Assembly (NCBI GenBank): GCA_014799925.1
Contig: JAAVHC010000001.1
Span: forward strand, 94,998-135,724
Source: Oscillibacter sp.
GTDB taxonomy: Bacteria > Bacillota > Clostridia > Oscillospirales > Oscillospiraceae
Length of the DNA stretch: 40,727 nt
Reading direction: 5' to 3'
Shown: positions 1-7,360 of the stretch, in pieces
Layout: every line of letters starts with the position of its first letter
How positions within the stretch are numbered: position 1 is the first letter of the stretch
Position numbers and translations under genes: made by a program
Notes under the pieces: generated by a model
Database searches by the model: none
Seen by the model: the letters and a program-made list of their open reading frames with translations, nothing else
Told to the model about the DNA's origin: nothing

Positions 1-264
1 GCCGGCGTGGTCCAGACTTCGGCTTATTCCAAGTCCTACGGCAACTATGTGGTGATCTACCACGGGCCCGGAAACACAACGCTGTACGCCCATATGTCCA
101 GCCGGTCCGTGAAGGAGGGGGACTCCGTGACGCAGGGGCAGGTGATCGGCATCACCGGCTCCACCGGCGTCAGCAGCGGCCCCCATCTGCACTATGAGAT
201 CACCGAGGGCGGCAGCCGGGTGAATCCGCTGGATTACCTGGAGGGCTGGATCAAGGCATGGTAA
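1..264 (+). CDS. M23 family metallopeptidase, C-terminal fragment
   Basis: This is the last 87 codons of a LytM/M23 zinc endopeptidase that cuts peptidoglycan cross-bridges outside the cell; its start lies left of the window. The fragment has the typical M23 core: GNTTLYAHMS carries the first His of the fold, DSVTQGQVIG is the biotinyl-like turn before the active site, and GPHLHYEI is the HxH motif with catalytic and zinc-binding His residues. NPLDYL after it is the usual end of the domain, so nothing seems missing at the C terminus. It is followed by a remnant of the dispersed intergenic repeat and by a bidirectional terminator shared with the convergent PadR gene. The N-terminal domains (often coiled coil, LysM or SH3) cannot be seen. 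Confidence 0.93.
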   Translation, partial: AGVVQTSAYSKSYGNYVVIYHGPGNTTLYAHMSSRSVKEGDSVTQGQVIGITGSTGVSSGPHLHYEITEGGSRVNPLDYLEGWIKAW

Positions 265-358
265 ATATCTTTGCTTGAAAGCCGTACGTTCTCTCAATCA
301 TTGTTTTTCCCGGATTTTTACCCGGATATGAAATTGCGCTTTTCATCAGGGAACAGGT
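265..358 (+). repeat. Dispersed intergenic repeat, copy C (diverged)
   Basis: It begins directly after the M23 stop codon. It shares with the copies near 5.6 kb and 30.3 kb a left end resembling ATACTTTTTCTTGAAAG (here ATATCTTTGCTTGAAAG) and a right end resembling ATTGCGCTTTTAATCGAGG (here ATTGCGCTTTTCATCAGGG). The middle is shorter and diverged. Function unknown. Confidence 0.55.
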
Positions 359-361
359 AAT

Positions 362-396
362 AAAACCGGCGCGGAGGCTGTTTCCGCGCCGGTTTT
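362..396. terminator. Bidirectional intrinsic terminator
   Basis: A perfect 14-bp inverted repeat, AAAACCGGCGCGGA with its complement, around a 7-nt loop. It is A-rich on one flank and T-rich on the other, so it can end transcription from both the M23 gene (rightward) and the PadR gene (leftward). Confidence 0.85.
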
Positions 397-397
397 G

Positions 398-709
398 CTA
401 TTCTATTCCCAGCTTTCGCATAATGATCTGCAGGTTCCGCCAGTCCTCCGTCATGGAGGCCAGCTGGGTATGTCCGGTTTCCGTGAGCCTGTAGTATTTC
501 CGTACCGGGCCGTTGGACTCGCTGCCCTGGAAGGTGTCCGCCGCGCCGTCCTTGGCCAGGCGGCGGAGGATGGCGTAGAAGGTGCTCTCCGTTACGTCCG
601 GGAAGCAGCCCCGCATGGTCTGGATCACGTCGTAGCCGTACTTCGGCTCGCCGCTGAGGCACTGGAGCAGACAGAGCTCCAATACGCCCTTCTTCAATTG
701 CGCATCCAT
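398..709 (-). CDS. PadR family transcriptional regulator
   Basis: A 103-residue winged-helix repressor of the short PadR-s2 type. KGVLELCLLQCLSGEPKYGYDV is the classic PadR helix-turn region, TESTFYAILRRLAKDG holds the recognition helix, and RKYYRLTETG is the beta-hairpin wing; the C-terminal helix for dimerisation is short. An AAGGAG ribosome site 7-8 nt before the ATG lies inside the last codons of the upstream HAAS gene, which stops 2 nt before this start, so the two genes are probably translationally coupled. PadR regulators next to HAAS (DUF1700) membrane proteins are a common pair in Firmicutes, usually with PadR first; here the order is reversed. The effector is unknown. Autoregulation is suggested by the palindrome in the operon promoter. 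Confidence 0.93.
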   Translation of the reverse strand: MDAQLKKGVLELCLLQCLSGEPKYGYDVIQTMRGCFPDVTESTFYAILRRLAKDGAADTFQGSESNGPVRKYYRLTETGHTQLASMTEDWRNLQIIMRKLGIE

Positions 710-711
710 GG

Positions 712-2454
712 TCAGCTCTCCTTTCGGGGCTTTCCCGCGCTGCGGATCAGCAGCCAGACGCCCGCCGCCAGCACAACACCAGCAGCGTAGGGGAGCAGAG
801 CGGGGAGGAACCAGGAGTAGAGGATCCTACCAAACATACCTTCAAAATCAAGATGCATACAGTAGATGCCCGTGCATAGAACATAACAGGCACACCCGAT
901 GGCATGAATCGTGGCGGGGAGGTACCGGACCGAACCGGAGAAGCACCGGGCAAGCGTCCAGACTATCAGCACAAAGAGGATCAGCACAGAGGCTTCGATC
1001 CCGACGACTGCATAAAACCGCACAGGCCAGTAAAAACTTTGCCCGAATGGTAATTGACAGATATATAACACAAGTCCGTTTGTCAATGCGGCGAGGATAA
1101 CCGGAAGGAGAAATACCCATACAGTAGGCTTTTTTTCCACCGGGAACCGCCGTTCCACCGCCGCCCGCTCTCTGACATGCAGCAGGGCAAACAGCGATAC
1201 TGTCCCCAGCACTACCGAGAGGACCCCAATTTGTATCTTGTGCTCATCAAAATAGTGTCCAAGCCCCGCACCGCCCCACTCAAACGACTGCACCAGTCCA
1301 AGCAGAAGCCAGCCTGCGAACGCGCACAGAATCCCCCACGGCCACGGGTTCTTGCGGCGCAGCCGGGCTTTCCGGTCTTCCTCCAGCAGATCGCGGACCA
1401 CGGTGGCGGGACAGCCCATTTCCGCAAAGATGTCCGTTTCGGCTTTGCCCTGCTCCCGGCTCAACTCGAACTGCTCCTGATAATCCTCCAAAATCTCAAT
1501 CGTCTGCTCCGCGGAGAACCAGCCCAGAAGGGTGACTGCAAGCCGGTGCTGCCAATCTGTCCAGTTCGCGTTTTTGGCCTGGAAGCAGTAAGGAATTGGT
1601 TTGCTGCCATCGACCCAATGTTGGAAGACACAGGCAGTTGCCAGTCCCACCAGGTAGGGTGTTGCCCGAATCAGGACCGCAATCTCCGCAGGCAGTCCGG
1701 AGTATGGATCAAGGTCGACGGCGGTATAATACCCCGTCATGGCCAGAGAAGCCAATGCCGCGCCTCCGGCATGAACAATACCAGGGAAATAGAGAATGGA
1801 GCGTGTTGCGCTGCGGAACAGCAGCCACATCGCCAGCAGTGCCATAGCCAGCGCAAACAGCTGCAAGGATGTAACGATAATGGGTCCGATATTTTCAGGC
1901 AGCATCACTTTCAGCCGCAGGAAAGACAACAACAGAATTTCCTGGATTGCTACAGCGGCGAGCACAGCCCCGGCAGGAATACAATACACCGCAGCAGGGG
2001 AGACAGATTTCGCAAACGCGGCGGCCTGTTCCAGCGCCACTCTGGCCGGTCCCCGGAGCAGCATGAACAGTGCCGCACTGGATACCGGCAGGAACACCCA
2101 GATTCCAACCCAAAGGATGGTTGTTATATATGCGCCCCCGAAGGTGACCCACGCGAAAGCCCAGCAGAGCACCAGCGCCGCGCCCCACAGAAGGCAGTGC
2201 CGGAGCAGCTCCGTCCGGGCGGAGGGGTCTTCTTCCATCAGCTGCTTCACTGCTTCCGACGGGGCGCCAAGAGCCTCGATGATCTCATGGTCAGATTTCC
2301 CGCGATCCTTCCCCACATCGAACTGTTCCCGGTAGTCGGCAAAAATATCCTTTGCCTGTGCCTCCGGGAAGGCCCAGGCCAGACGGCGGGCCAGGCTCTC
2401 CAGCCATGCTTGACGGGTAACAGGAGGCTTTCCAAACGAAAACATTGTCATCAT
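712..2454 (-). CDS. Membrane protein with two HAAS (DUF1700-like) domains
   Basis: A 580-residue polytopic membrane protein. It has two copies of a soluble helical HAAS-type module, at about residues 12-80 (FADYREQF ... IEALGAPSEAVKQLMEED) and 300-365 (LEDYQEQFELSREQGKAETDIFAEMGCP ... DLLEED). Each is followed by a block of hydrophobic helices, so the protein reads as an internal duplication of a HAAS-plus-membrane unit. HAAS proteins accompany PadR regulators and are thought to be envelope sensors or effectors, but no biochemical role is known to me. It starts at the first of two near ATGs (MMTM) after a GAGAGGATG segment and is the first gene of a two-gene leftward operon with padR. The strong promoter and the palindrome at its transcription start suggest tight repression. 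Confidence 0.82.
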   Translation of the reverse strand: MMTMFSFGKPPVTRQAWLESLARRLAWAFPEAQAKDIFADYREQFDVGKDRGKSDHEIIEALGAPSEAVKQLMEEDPSARTELLRHCLLWGAALVLCWAFAWVTFGGAYITTILWVGIWVFLPVSSAALFMLLRGPARVALEQAAAFAKSVSPAAVYCIPAGAVLAAVAIQEILLLSFLRLKVMLPENIGPIIVTSLQLFALAMALLAMWLLFRSATRSILYFPGIVHAGGAALASLAMTGYYTAVDLDPYSGLPAEIAVLIRATPYLVGLATACVFQHWVDGSKPIPYCFQAKNANWTDWQHRLAVTLLGWFSAEQTIEILEDYQEQFELSREQGKAETDIFAEMGCPATVVRDLLEEDRKARLRRKNPWPWGILCAFAGWLLLGLVQSFEWGGAGLGHYFDEHKIQIGVLSVVLGTVSLFALLHVRERAAVERRFPVEKKPTVWVFLLPVILAALTNGLVLYICQLPFGQSFYWPVRFYAVVGIEASVLILFVLIVWTLARCFSGSVRYLPATIHAIGCACYVLCTGIYCMHLDFEGMFGRILYSWFLPALLPYAAGVVLAAGVWLLIRSAGKPRKES

Positions 2455-2472
2455 CCTCTCTACTGTGCGTTG

Positions 2473-2493
2473 CTACTGTTTGTTGAACAGTAG
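2473..2493. promoter_or_regulatory. Candidate PadR operator palindrome
   Basis: A perfect inverted repeat, CTACTGTT - 5 nt - AACAGTAG. It lies just after the -10 element, at about +2 to +22 of the predicted HAAS-padR transcript, where a bound repressor would block initiation or clearance. Assignment to the operon's own PadR is inference. Confidence 0.6.
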
Positions 2494-2501
2494 ATGAACA
2501 G

Positions 2502-2530
2502 AGGATAGCATGGATAGACATCCTTGTCAA
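2502..2530 (-). promoter_or_regulatory. Sigma-A promoter of the HAAS-padR operon
   Basis: On the minus strand, TTGACA (2530-2525), a 17-bp spacer and TATCCT (2507-2502). The -35 is a perfect consensus and the spacing is ideal. Confidence 0.75.
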
Positions 2531-2534
2531 GAGG

Positions 2535-2566
2535 GAAAATGAAAAGAGAGGCGATTTCCGCCTCTC
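2535..2566 (-). terminator. Terminator of the nitroreductase-Nudix gene
   Basis: An 8-bp stem, GAGAGGCG/CGCCTCTC (2546-2566), is followed on the minus strand by TTTTCATTTT. It lies only a few bases before the -35 of the next leftward operon, insulating the two units. Confidence 0.7.
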
Positions 2567-2571
2567 CTGGG

Positions 2572-3675
2572 TCATTGACTATTCAGATACGCCTCCGCCG
2601 CGAGGAGAATTTCCTCATCGGTGGCGTAGGTGATCCGTTCCGCCGCGTCCGGGAAGGAGAACCAGCCCAGCTGAGAAATTTCCGATTCCTGGGGACGCTC
2701 CCGCCCGCCGGTGGGGACGGCGGTGAAGAAAATCACGTCCTTGATGGTTCCCGGCTTGGGGGAGTAGGTCACCTGACGGCGGAAGTCCGTATGGATTTCC
2801 GCGGCGAGCCCGGTTTCCTCCAGAATCTCACGGGCGGCGGTTGCCTCTTCCGTCTCGCCGTCCTCCACATGGCCCTTGGGGAAGCTCCAGTGGCCCCCGT
2901 TGTGCCGGACCAGCAGATACTGCCGCTGTCCCGCTTCCATGTGCCAGACCACCGCGCCGCAGGATTTCTCCTCCCTGGCTTTCCGGAATACGCCGCCGTC
3001 GCCCCAGGTCCACTCGCCGCCGTGGGCCCCCAGCTCAAAGTGCCGCTTGGCAATGCCCAGGTCCAGCAGGGCAAAGGACCCCGTGCCGCTCAGCCGCGCC
3101 CGGACGGACCCGTCCGGACGGAGGGAGAAGCAATAACCCTGCCGGTTCATGGCGGAGGGAGCCTGCCGCACGGCGGCAATGCCGGCCTGGAACCAGGCCG
3201 GAGAATTCTCGCAGTCCGGCGCAAGCTCCGCCGGGGCCCTGCGGGAGCGTTCCTTTTTCTCCGCCGGGGCGGGGTCGCCGATGGCGGCTACGCACACCAG
3301 CTCTTCGCCCGGCTCCAGGTGGGACAGGCAGAGGGACCTGTCATAGGTTCCGCCCACCCAGCAGGTGCTTAGCCCCATCGCCTGGGCGGTCAGAACCAGC
3401 TCCTCGCCGAAATAGCCGCATTTTTCCTCCAGATTCGGGTCCTCGGCAGGGCCGGCCAGGAGCAGATAGTCCTGCGCCCCCCTGATCCGTCCCGCGGCCC
3501 TGGGAAAGACGGAAAAGGGCTCCGGGTGGCCGCAGATCAGCCGGACGCGCAGTCCGGCCCGATGGTTGCACTGGGCGATGGCTTTTCCCAGCCGCTGCCG
3601 CTGGGCGGGAGAGAGGGAATGGGGCAGATACGCCCGGCAGGAGGTCCGGGTAAAAACAGCGTCGGATATGGTCAT
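2572..3675 (-). CDS. Nitroreductase-Nudix hydrolase fusion protein
   Basis: A 367-residue two-domain protein. Residues 1 to about 200 look like an FMN-dependent nitroreductase of the TM1586-like type: it opens with the family's R-A-Y segment (TRTSCRAYLPHSLS) and contains GYFGEELVLTAQAMGLSTCWVGG, the dimer/FMN-contact helix. Residues about 232-365 are a Nudix hydrolase with a complete Nudix box at about 268-290 (GHVEDGETEEATAAREILEETG fits Gx5Ex7REUxEExGU) and a preceding WSFPKG, as in Ap4A-type hydrolases. The ATG at 3675 was chosen because AAGGAGG lies 4 nt upstream; a longer frame to 3723 has no ribosome site. The gene stands alone with its own terminator. The substrate is unknown; repair or clean-up of oxidised nucleotides or flavin/NAD-type dinucleotides is one guess. 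Confidence 0.85.
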   Translation of the reverse strand: MTISDAVFTRTSCRAYLPHSLSPAQRQRLGKAIAQCNHRAGLRVRLICGHPEPFSVFPRAAGRIRGAQDYLLLAGPAEDPNLEEKCGYFGEELVLTAQAMGLSTCWVGGTYDRSLCLSHLEPGEELVCVAAIGDPAPAEKKERSRRAPAELAPDCENSPAWFQAGIAAVRQAPSAMNRQGYCFSLRPDGSVRARLSGTGSFALLDLGIAKRHFELGAHGGEWTWGDGGVFRKAREEKSCGAVVWHMEAGQRQYLLVRHNGGHWSFPKGHVEDGETEEATAAREILEETGLAAEIHTDFRRQVTYSPKPGTIKDVIFFTAVPTGGRERPQESEISQLGWFSFPDAAERITYATDEEILLAAEAYLNSQ

Positions 3676-3793
3676 GTTTCCTCCTTTTCCATGGTCAGAA
3701 CGGCCTGGACAAAAATTTTCCATTTTCTTATATTTTTGTGCGAATGGACGGGGATGTCAAGAGAAAAAGTGTAAAGTTTTTGTAAAATCATAC

Positions 3794-3822
3794 TTGCGTG
3801 GGAGAGGCATGTCTGGTACAAT
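3794..3822 (+). promoter_or_regulatory. Promoter of the glycine riboswitch-symporter unit
   Basis: TTGCGT (3794-3799), a 17-bp spacer and TACAAT (3817-3822), ending about 25 bp before the aptamer begins. Confidence 0.75.
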
Positions 3823-3845
3823 GGGAGCATAAATACATATCGGAG

Positions 3846-4022
3846 GATGTCCGCAGGAGAGAGGGGACTGCCCGGAGCACGGAAAGTCTCCCACCGAAGG
3901 CGTAAATCGTACAGGGCAACGGAACTGTGGACGGACGAGATTCTGGAGAACTCCGCGAATGGGCGGATGCCGAAGGTGCAAGCGGCCTGGCCGTAATCTC
4001 TCAGGCGAAAGGACAGGATTGG
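3846..4022 (+). ncRNA. Tandem glycine riboswitch (two aptamers)
   Basis: Two consecutive glycine aptamers upstream of an amino-acid symporter. Aptamer 1 contains GGAGAGAGGGG, CACCGAAGGCGTAAATC and a closing TGTGGACGGA. Aptamer 2 contains ATTCTGGAGAA, GCCGAAGGTGCAAGC and the near-invariant CTCTCAGGCGAAAGGACAG. Its P1 stem can form between ATTCTG and CAGGAT. The short linker between aptamers is typical of the cooperative tandem form. By analogy with known glycine switches upstream of AGCS transporters, glycine should alter folding of the terminator hairpins that follow; whether it turns the gene on or off cannot be decided from sequence. Confidence 0.93.
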
Positions 4023-4028
4023 TTTATG

Positions 4029-4065
4029 TTACCCCATACGGGAGCCAAGGGGTAAGTTTTTCTTT
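4029..4065 (+). terminator. Riboswitch expression-platform terminator 1
   Basis: A TTACCCC (4029-4035) / GGGGTAA (4049-4055) stem is followed by GTTTTTCTTTTT, immediately after the second aptamer. It is in the right place to be the regulated terminator. Confidence 0.7.
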
Positions 4066-4079
4066 TTCTGTCTGTGCAG

Positions 4080-4112
4080 GGGAGGCGGTCCGCGCCTCCC
4101 TTGTTTTCTTTC
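4080..4112 (+). terminator. Riboswitch expression-platform terminator 2
   Basis: An 8-bp GC stem, GGGAGGCG/CGCCTCCC (4080-4087 and 4093-4100), with a 5-nt loop, is followed by TTGTTTTCTTTC. It is a second hairpin downstream of the first and still before the symporter's ribosome site. Confidence 0.65.
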
Positions 4113-4148
4113 GATGTGTAAATTGGGTAAGGAAAAGGAGAAAAGAGT

Positions 4149-5570
4149 ATGCGGCAAGTTATGGACACTGTAGCGAGCGTAAACGATAAAATTAACGGTA
4201 TCGTATGGGGCGTTCCCGCGCTGGTGCTGCTGATGGCGGCGGGCATTATCCTGACCGTGGGCCTGAAGGGCTTCCAGTTCAGGAAATTCGGCTACGCCAT
4301 GAAGAATACCGTGGGCAAAATGTTCAGGAAGCAGGAGGCCAGGGCCGGCGAGGTCACGCCCCTGCAGGCTCTGACCACCGCGCTGGCGGCAACCGTGGGC
4401 ACCGGCAACATCGCCGGCATCACCTTCGCCGTCACCCTGGGCGGCGCGGGGGCCATTTTCTGGCTGTGGGTGTCCGCTCTGCTGGGCATGGCTACCAAGT
4501 ATTCCGAGGTGCTGCTGTCGGTGAAATACCGGGAGCGCAACGTGATGGGAGACTGGGTCGGCGGCCCCATGTACTATATCAAGAACGGCCTTGGCAAAAG
4601 CTGGAAGTGGCTGGGAGCCGTGTTCTGCGTCTTTGGCGGCCTGGCCTCTTTCGGCATCGGAAACGCGGTGCAGGTGGGCGAGATCACCTCCGCCGTCAAT
4701 ACCGCGATCCAGTCCTTTGTTCCCTCCGCCGCGGAGCACCAGATGACGATCAATATCGTTCTGGCGGTTATCCTGATGGTTATCATCGGCGTAGTGCTGG
4801 TGGGCGGCATCAAGCGCATCGGCGAGGTCACGGAGTTCATGGTGCCCATTATGTCGGTGATTTATATTGCGGCCTGTCTGCTGGTGGTTGGCGCGAACAT
4901 CACCAGGGTGCCCCACGTCTTCGCGATGATTTTCCAGGGCGCGTTCAGCCCCAGGGCCGTTACCGGCGGCGTGGCCGGTATCACCATCAGGACCTGCGTC
5001 GAGTGGGGCGTGAAGCGGGGCGTGTTCTCCAACGAGGCCGGCCTCGGTTCCGCGCCCATTGCCCACGCCGCTTCCTCTGAGAACAATCCGGTGCGGCAGG
5101 GCCTCTACGGCATTTTCGAGGTGTTCATGGACACCATCGTGATCTGCACCCTCTCCGGCTTGACCCTGCTGCTGGCACTGGACGAGAGCGCGATCAACTA
5201 CGGCGTCAAGGGCACCACCGCCCTCAACGCCCAGGCGCTGGGCACGGTGCTGGGCGGTAAAGTGGGGGCGCTGATTATCGCCATCGGCCTGAGCCTCTTC
5301 GCCCTGTCCACCGTCCTCAGCTGGGGACTCTACGGCACCCGCTGCTGGGAATTCCTGCTGGGCGAGAAGGCCGTGAAGCCCTATCAGGTGATTTTCACCC
5401 TGGTGGTCATCATCAGCGCCACCATGGATCTGTCCCTGGCCTGGGCCATCGCCGACACCCTCAACGGCCTCATGGCCATCCCCAACCTGATTGCCCTGAT
5501 CGCGCTGTGCCCCGTGGTCTTCAAAATGACCAGGGAGTATTTCGACAGCGAGAAGCGGTTGAGGAAATAA
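4149..5570 (+). CDS. Alanine/glycine:cation symporter (AGCS family)
   Basis: A 473-residue inner-membrane transporter of the AGCS (DAACS-like, APC-fold) family that moves alanine or glycine with Na+ or H+. It has about 11 hydrophobic segments and the family's conserved stretches: TPLQALTTALAATVGTGNIAG near residues 73-93, GGPMYYIKNGLGKSWKWLG near 138-156, and GVFSNEAGLGSAPIAHAA near 290-307. The length is normal. The ATG at 4149 follows an AAGGAG site 8 nt away. It is the only gene of the glycine-riboswitch unit, so glycine is the likely substrate. It ends directly at a copy of the dispersed intergenic repeat and has no clear terminator of its own. Confidence 0.95.
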   Translation: MRQVMDTVASVNDKINGIVWGVPALVLLMAAGIILTVGLKGFQFRKFGYAMKNTVGKMFRKQEARAGEVTPLQALTTALAATVGTGNIAGITFAVTLGGAGAIFWLWVSALLGMATKYSEVLLSVKYRERNVMGDWVGGPMYYIKNGLGKSWKWLGAVFCVFGGLASFGIGNAVQVGEITSAVNTAIQSFVPSAAEHQMTINIVLAVILMVIIGVVLVGGIKRIGEVTEFMVPIMSVIYIAACLLVVGANITRVPHVFAMIFQGAFSPRAVTGGVAGITIRTCVEWGVKRGVFSNEAGLGSAPIAHAASSENNPVRQGLYGIFEVFMDTIVICTLSGLTLLLALDESAINYGVKGTTALNAQALGTVLGGKVGALIIAIGLSLFALSTVLSWGLYGTRCWEFLLGEKAVKPYQVIFTLVVIISATMDLSLAWAIADTLNGLMAIPNLIALIALCPVVFKMTREYFDSEKRLRK

Positions 5571-5778
5571 TACTTTTTCTTGAAAGAAAAAGGTCCTGGG
5601 CGGACGGCCAAATCCGCTCTTTTCTGCGCAGTTTAACTAAGCCTGCCGCACGGTGGCGTTTGATACCTATAATTGAAAAAAGTATCAAAAAGAACTTTTA
5701 TTCCGAGCCTATTCCCATTGCACTTTCTGGATTTCTGCCCGGTTACGGTATTGCGCTTTTAATCGAGGAACAGTATAA
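5569..5778 (+). repeat. Dispersed intergenic repeat, copy A (long form)
   Basis: It starts at the symporter stop codon with ATACTTTTTCTTGAAAG and ends with the ATTGCGCTTTTAATCGAGG segment. Compared with copy B it carries about 90 extra bases in the middle (about 5591-5680). The blocks CCTGGGCGGACGGCC and CTGCCGCACGGT in that extra part recur, exactly 48 nt apart start to start, in copy E inside the spoIIA operon. No protein is encoded. Function unknown. Confidence 0.7.
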
Positions 5779-5830
5779 GTCTTCCCGCAGGCCGCCCCCG
5801 GGCGGCGAGCAAAACGGCTCAAATCAAAGA

Positions 5831-5864
5831 GTATGATTCCTGTGTTTAAGCGCGGGAATCATAC
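5831..5864. other. Hairpin upstream of the nitroreductase promoter
   Basis: A perfect 10-bp inverted repeat, GTATGATTCC / GGAATCATAC, with a 14-nt loop, ending 4 bp before the -35 of the next gene. There is no good T-tract, so it could be a weak terminator for the symporter transcript or a regulator site. Confidence 0.45.
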
Positions 5865-5868
5865 CCTC

Positions 5869-5896
5869 TTGCGGATATTTCCAGACGTGGTAAAAT
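5869..5896 (+). promoter_or_regulatory. Promoter of the 171-residue nitroreductase
   Basis: TTGCGG (5869-5874), a 16-bp spacer and TAAAAT (5891-5896); the coding start follows 46 bp later. Confidence 0.55.
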
Positions 5897-5942
5897 ATAG
5901 ATATCCGGCAAATCACTGCCACAAAAAAGGAGACGATACGCT

Positions 5943-6458
5943 ATGGATTTCATGACACTGGCAAAGAAGCGCTGCTCCATCCGCGCCTACACGGACCGGA
6001 AGGTGGAGCCCGAAAAGCTGGAACAGATTCTGGAGGCCGCCCGCGTCGCCCCCACGGCCAAGAACCTTCAGCCGGTAAAGCTGCTGGCGGTACAGAGCGA
6101 GGAGGGGCTGGCGAAGATCGGCAAGGCCGCCAACATTTATGGCGCGCCTCTGGCGGTCGTCGTCTGCGCCGACCACGACCGAGCCTGGACCCGTCCCTTC
6201 GACGGGAAGCGGTCCTGCGACATCGACGCGTCCATCCTCACGGACCACATGATGCTGGAAGCCACTGAGCTGGGACTGGGCAGCGTATGGATCTGCTTCT
6301 TCAAGCCCGACGTCCTCCGGGAGGAGTTTGCCCTGCCGGAAAACCTGGAGCCCATCAACATCCTGGCGATCGGTTACGCCGCCGGGGAACATGCCGTCTC
6401 GGACCGCCACCAGATCCGTGTTCCCCTGGAGCAGCTGGCTGCATACGAGCATCTGTAA
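5943..6458 (+). CDS. Nitroreductase family protein
   Basis: A 171-residue FMN-dependent oxidoreductase of the short nitroreductase type found in anaerobes. The KRCSIRAYTDRKVEPEKLEQILEAARVAPTAKNLQP opening carries the Arg residues that contact the FMN phosphate. ASILTDHMMLEATELGLGSVWICFF is the central helix of the dimer, and ILAIGYAAG near the end is the second cofactor segment. Natural substrates are unknown for most members; reduction of nitro groups, quinones or enones with NAD(P)H is typical. The start is supported by AAGGAGA 9 nt upstream. It is a single-gene unit between its own promoter and a strong bidirectional terminator. Confidence 0.92.
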   Translation: MDFMTLAKKRCSIRAYTDRKVEPEKLEQILEAARVAPTAKNLQPVKLLAVQSEEGLAKIGKAANIYGAPLAVVVCADHDRAWTRPFDGKRSCDIDASILTDHMMLEATELGLGSVWICFFKPDVLREEFALPENLEPINILAIGYAAGEHAVSDRHQIRVPLEQLAAYEHL

Positions 6459-6474
6459 ATCCGGCAAAACGCGT

Positions 6475-6512
6475 CGGCCGCCGCAGGGGAGACCCCCTGC
6501 GGCGGCCGTTTT
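6475..6512. terminator. Bidirectional intrinsic terminator
   Basis: A perfect 15-bp GC-rich stem (6475-6489 with 6494-6508), a 4-nt loop, then TTTTGT. An AAAAC on the other side lets it serve the convergent HAD gene too. Confidence 0.88.
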
Positions 6513-6532
6513 GTCGTATTGGATCGCTTCGG

Positions 6533-7246
6533 CTATACTGGCGGCAGCTTTTCCAGCGATGCCGCCAGATTCTGGAAGGAGCCGTGGGGATAGCTTTCCA
6601 CCGGCAGATTGCCGGGGTTTTCCAGGTAATCGGTCACCAGGAAGGCCGAAAGACCGGCCTTCAGGGCGGCCATATCGTCCACGGGGTTGTTGCCTGCCAT
6701 CAGGCAGTCCGACCCCTGTTTTCCCATCCGGGAGAGGATATCCAGATAATAGCCGGGATTGGGTTTGCTCCTGCGGCTGTTTTCATAGGTAGTCACATAG
6801 TCGAAATCCGTCCCCGTGAGCCCGACCCAGCTCAGCCGGGTTTCCACCGCCACGGCCGGGAAGATGGGATTGGTAGCCAGCACCAGGGTGTATCCCTTCT
6901 CCCGCAGGCCGCGGATCAGGCCGCCCCGGTCCGCGTCCTCCCGCAAAATCGAACGCGTGCCGTCAAACTCGCGGGAGTAAAAGTCATCCAGGATGCTCTC
7001 CAGAGCCAGCGCCTGCATGCCCAGCTCCCGGGTGAAGACATTCCAGAATATCTGCCGGTTGGTAACGGCGCCATCATTTTTGATCATGGCGTCTACGCCG
7101 TTCCACAGAGACTGGATCAGCTTGTCGCCGTCATAGCCCATGGGGGACAGGCGCCTGACCAGCAGCTTGAAATAGGCATGGATAAAGTCATCCTGGAAAA
7201 AGGGGGCCAGGGTGCCGTCCAGGTCAAAAAGGATTGTATTCAGCAT
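6533..7246 (-). CDS. HAD family hydrolase
   Basis: A 237-residue haloacid-dehalogenase-superfamily phosphatase. Motif I is FDLDGTLAPF (residues 7-16; nucleophile Asp8 and acid Asp10), motif II is VLATNP near 120, motif III is the Lys of RRSKPNPGYY near 156, and motif IV is AGNNPVDDMAALKAG near 183-197. An all-helical cap lies between motifs I and II (about 17-100), placing it in subfamily I (phosphoglycolate-phosphatase-like). AAGGAG upstream of the ATG supports the start. It is a single leftward gene closed by the bidirectional terminator near 6.5 kb. The substrate cannot be told from sequence. Confidence 0.9.
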   Translation of the reverse strand: MLNTILFDLDGTLAPFFQDDFIHAYFKLLVRRLSPMGYDGDKLIQSLWNGVDAMIKNDGAVTNRQIFWNVFTRELGMQALALESILDDFYSREFDGTRSILREDADRGGLIRGLREKGYTLVLATNPIFPAVAVETRLSWVGLTGTDFDYVTTYENSRRSKPNPGYYLDILSRMGKQGSDCLMAGNNPVDDMAALKAGLSAFLVTDYLENPGNLPVESYPHGSFQNLAASLEKLPPV

Positions 7247-7360
7247 AAGGTCATCTCCTTTTAGGAGATTATACCAAAAAATACGCTGTTTAGCAAGGAT
7301 AAATTTGTCTTGCGCCCCGCTGACCCCGTTTGCCCCGTCCTTTTTGAGGAGAATCAGGGC

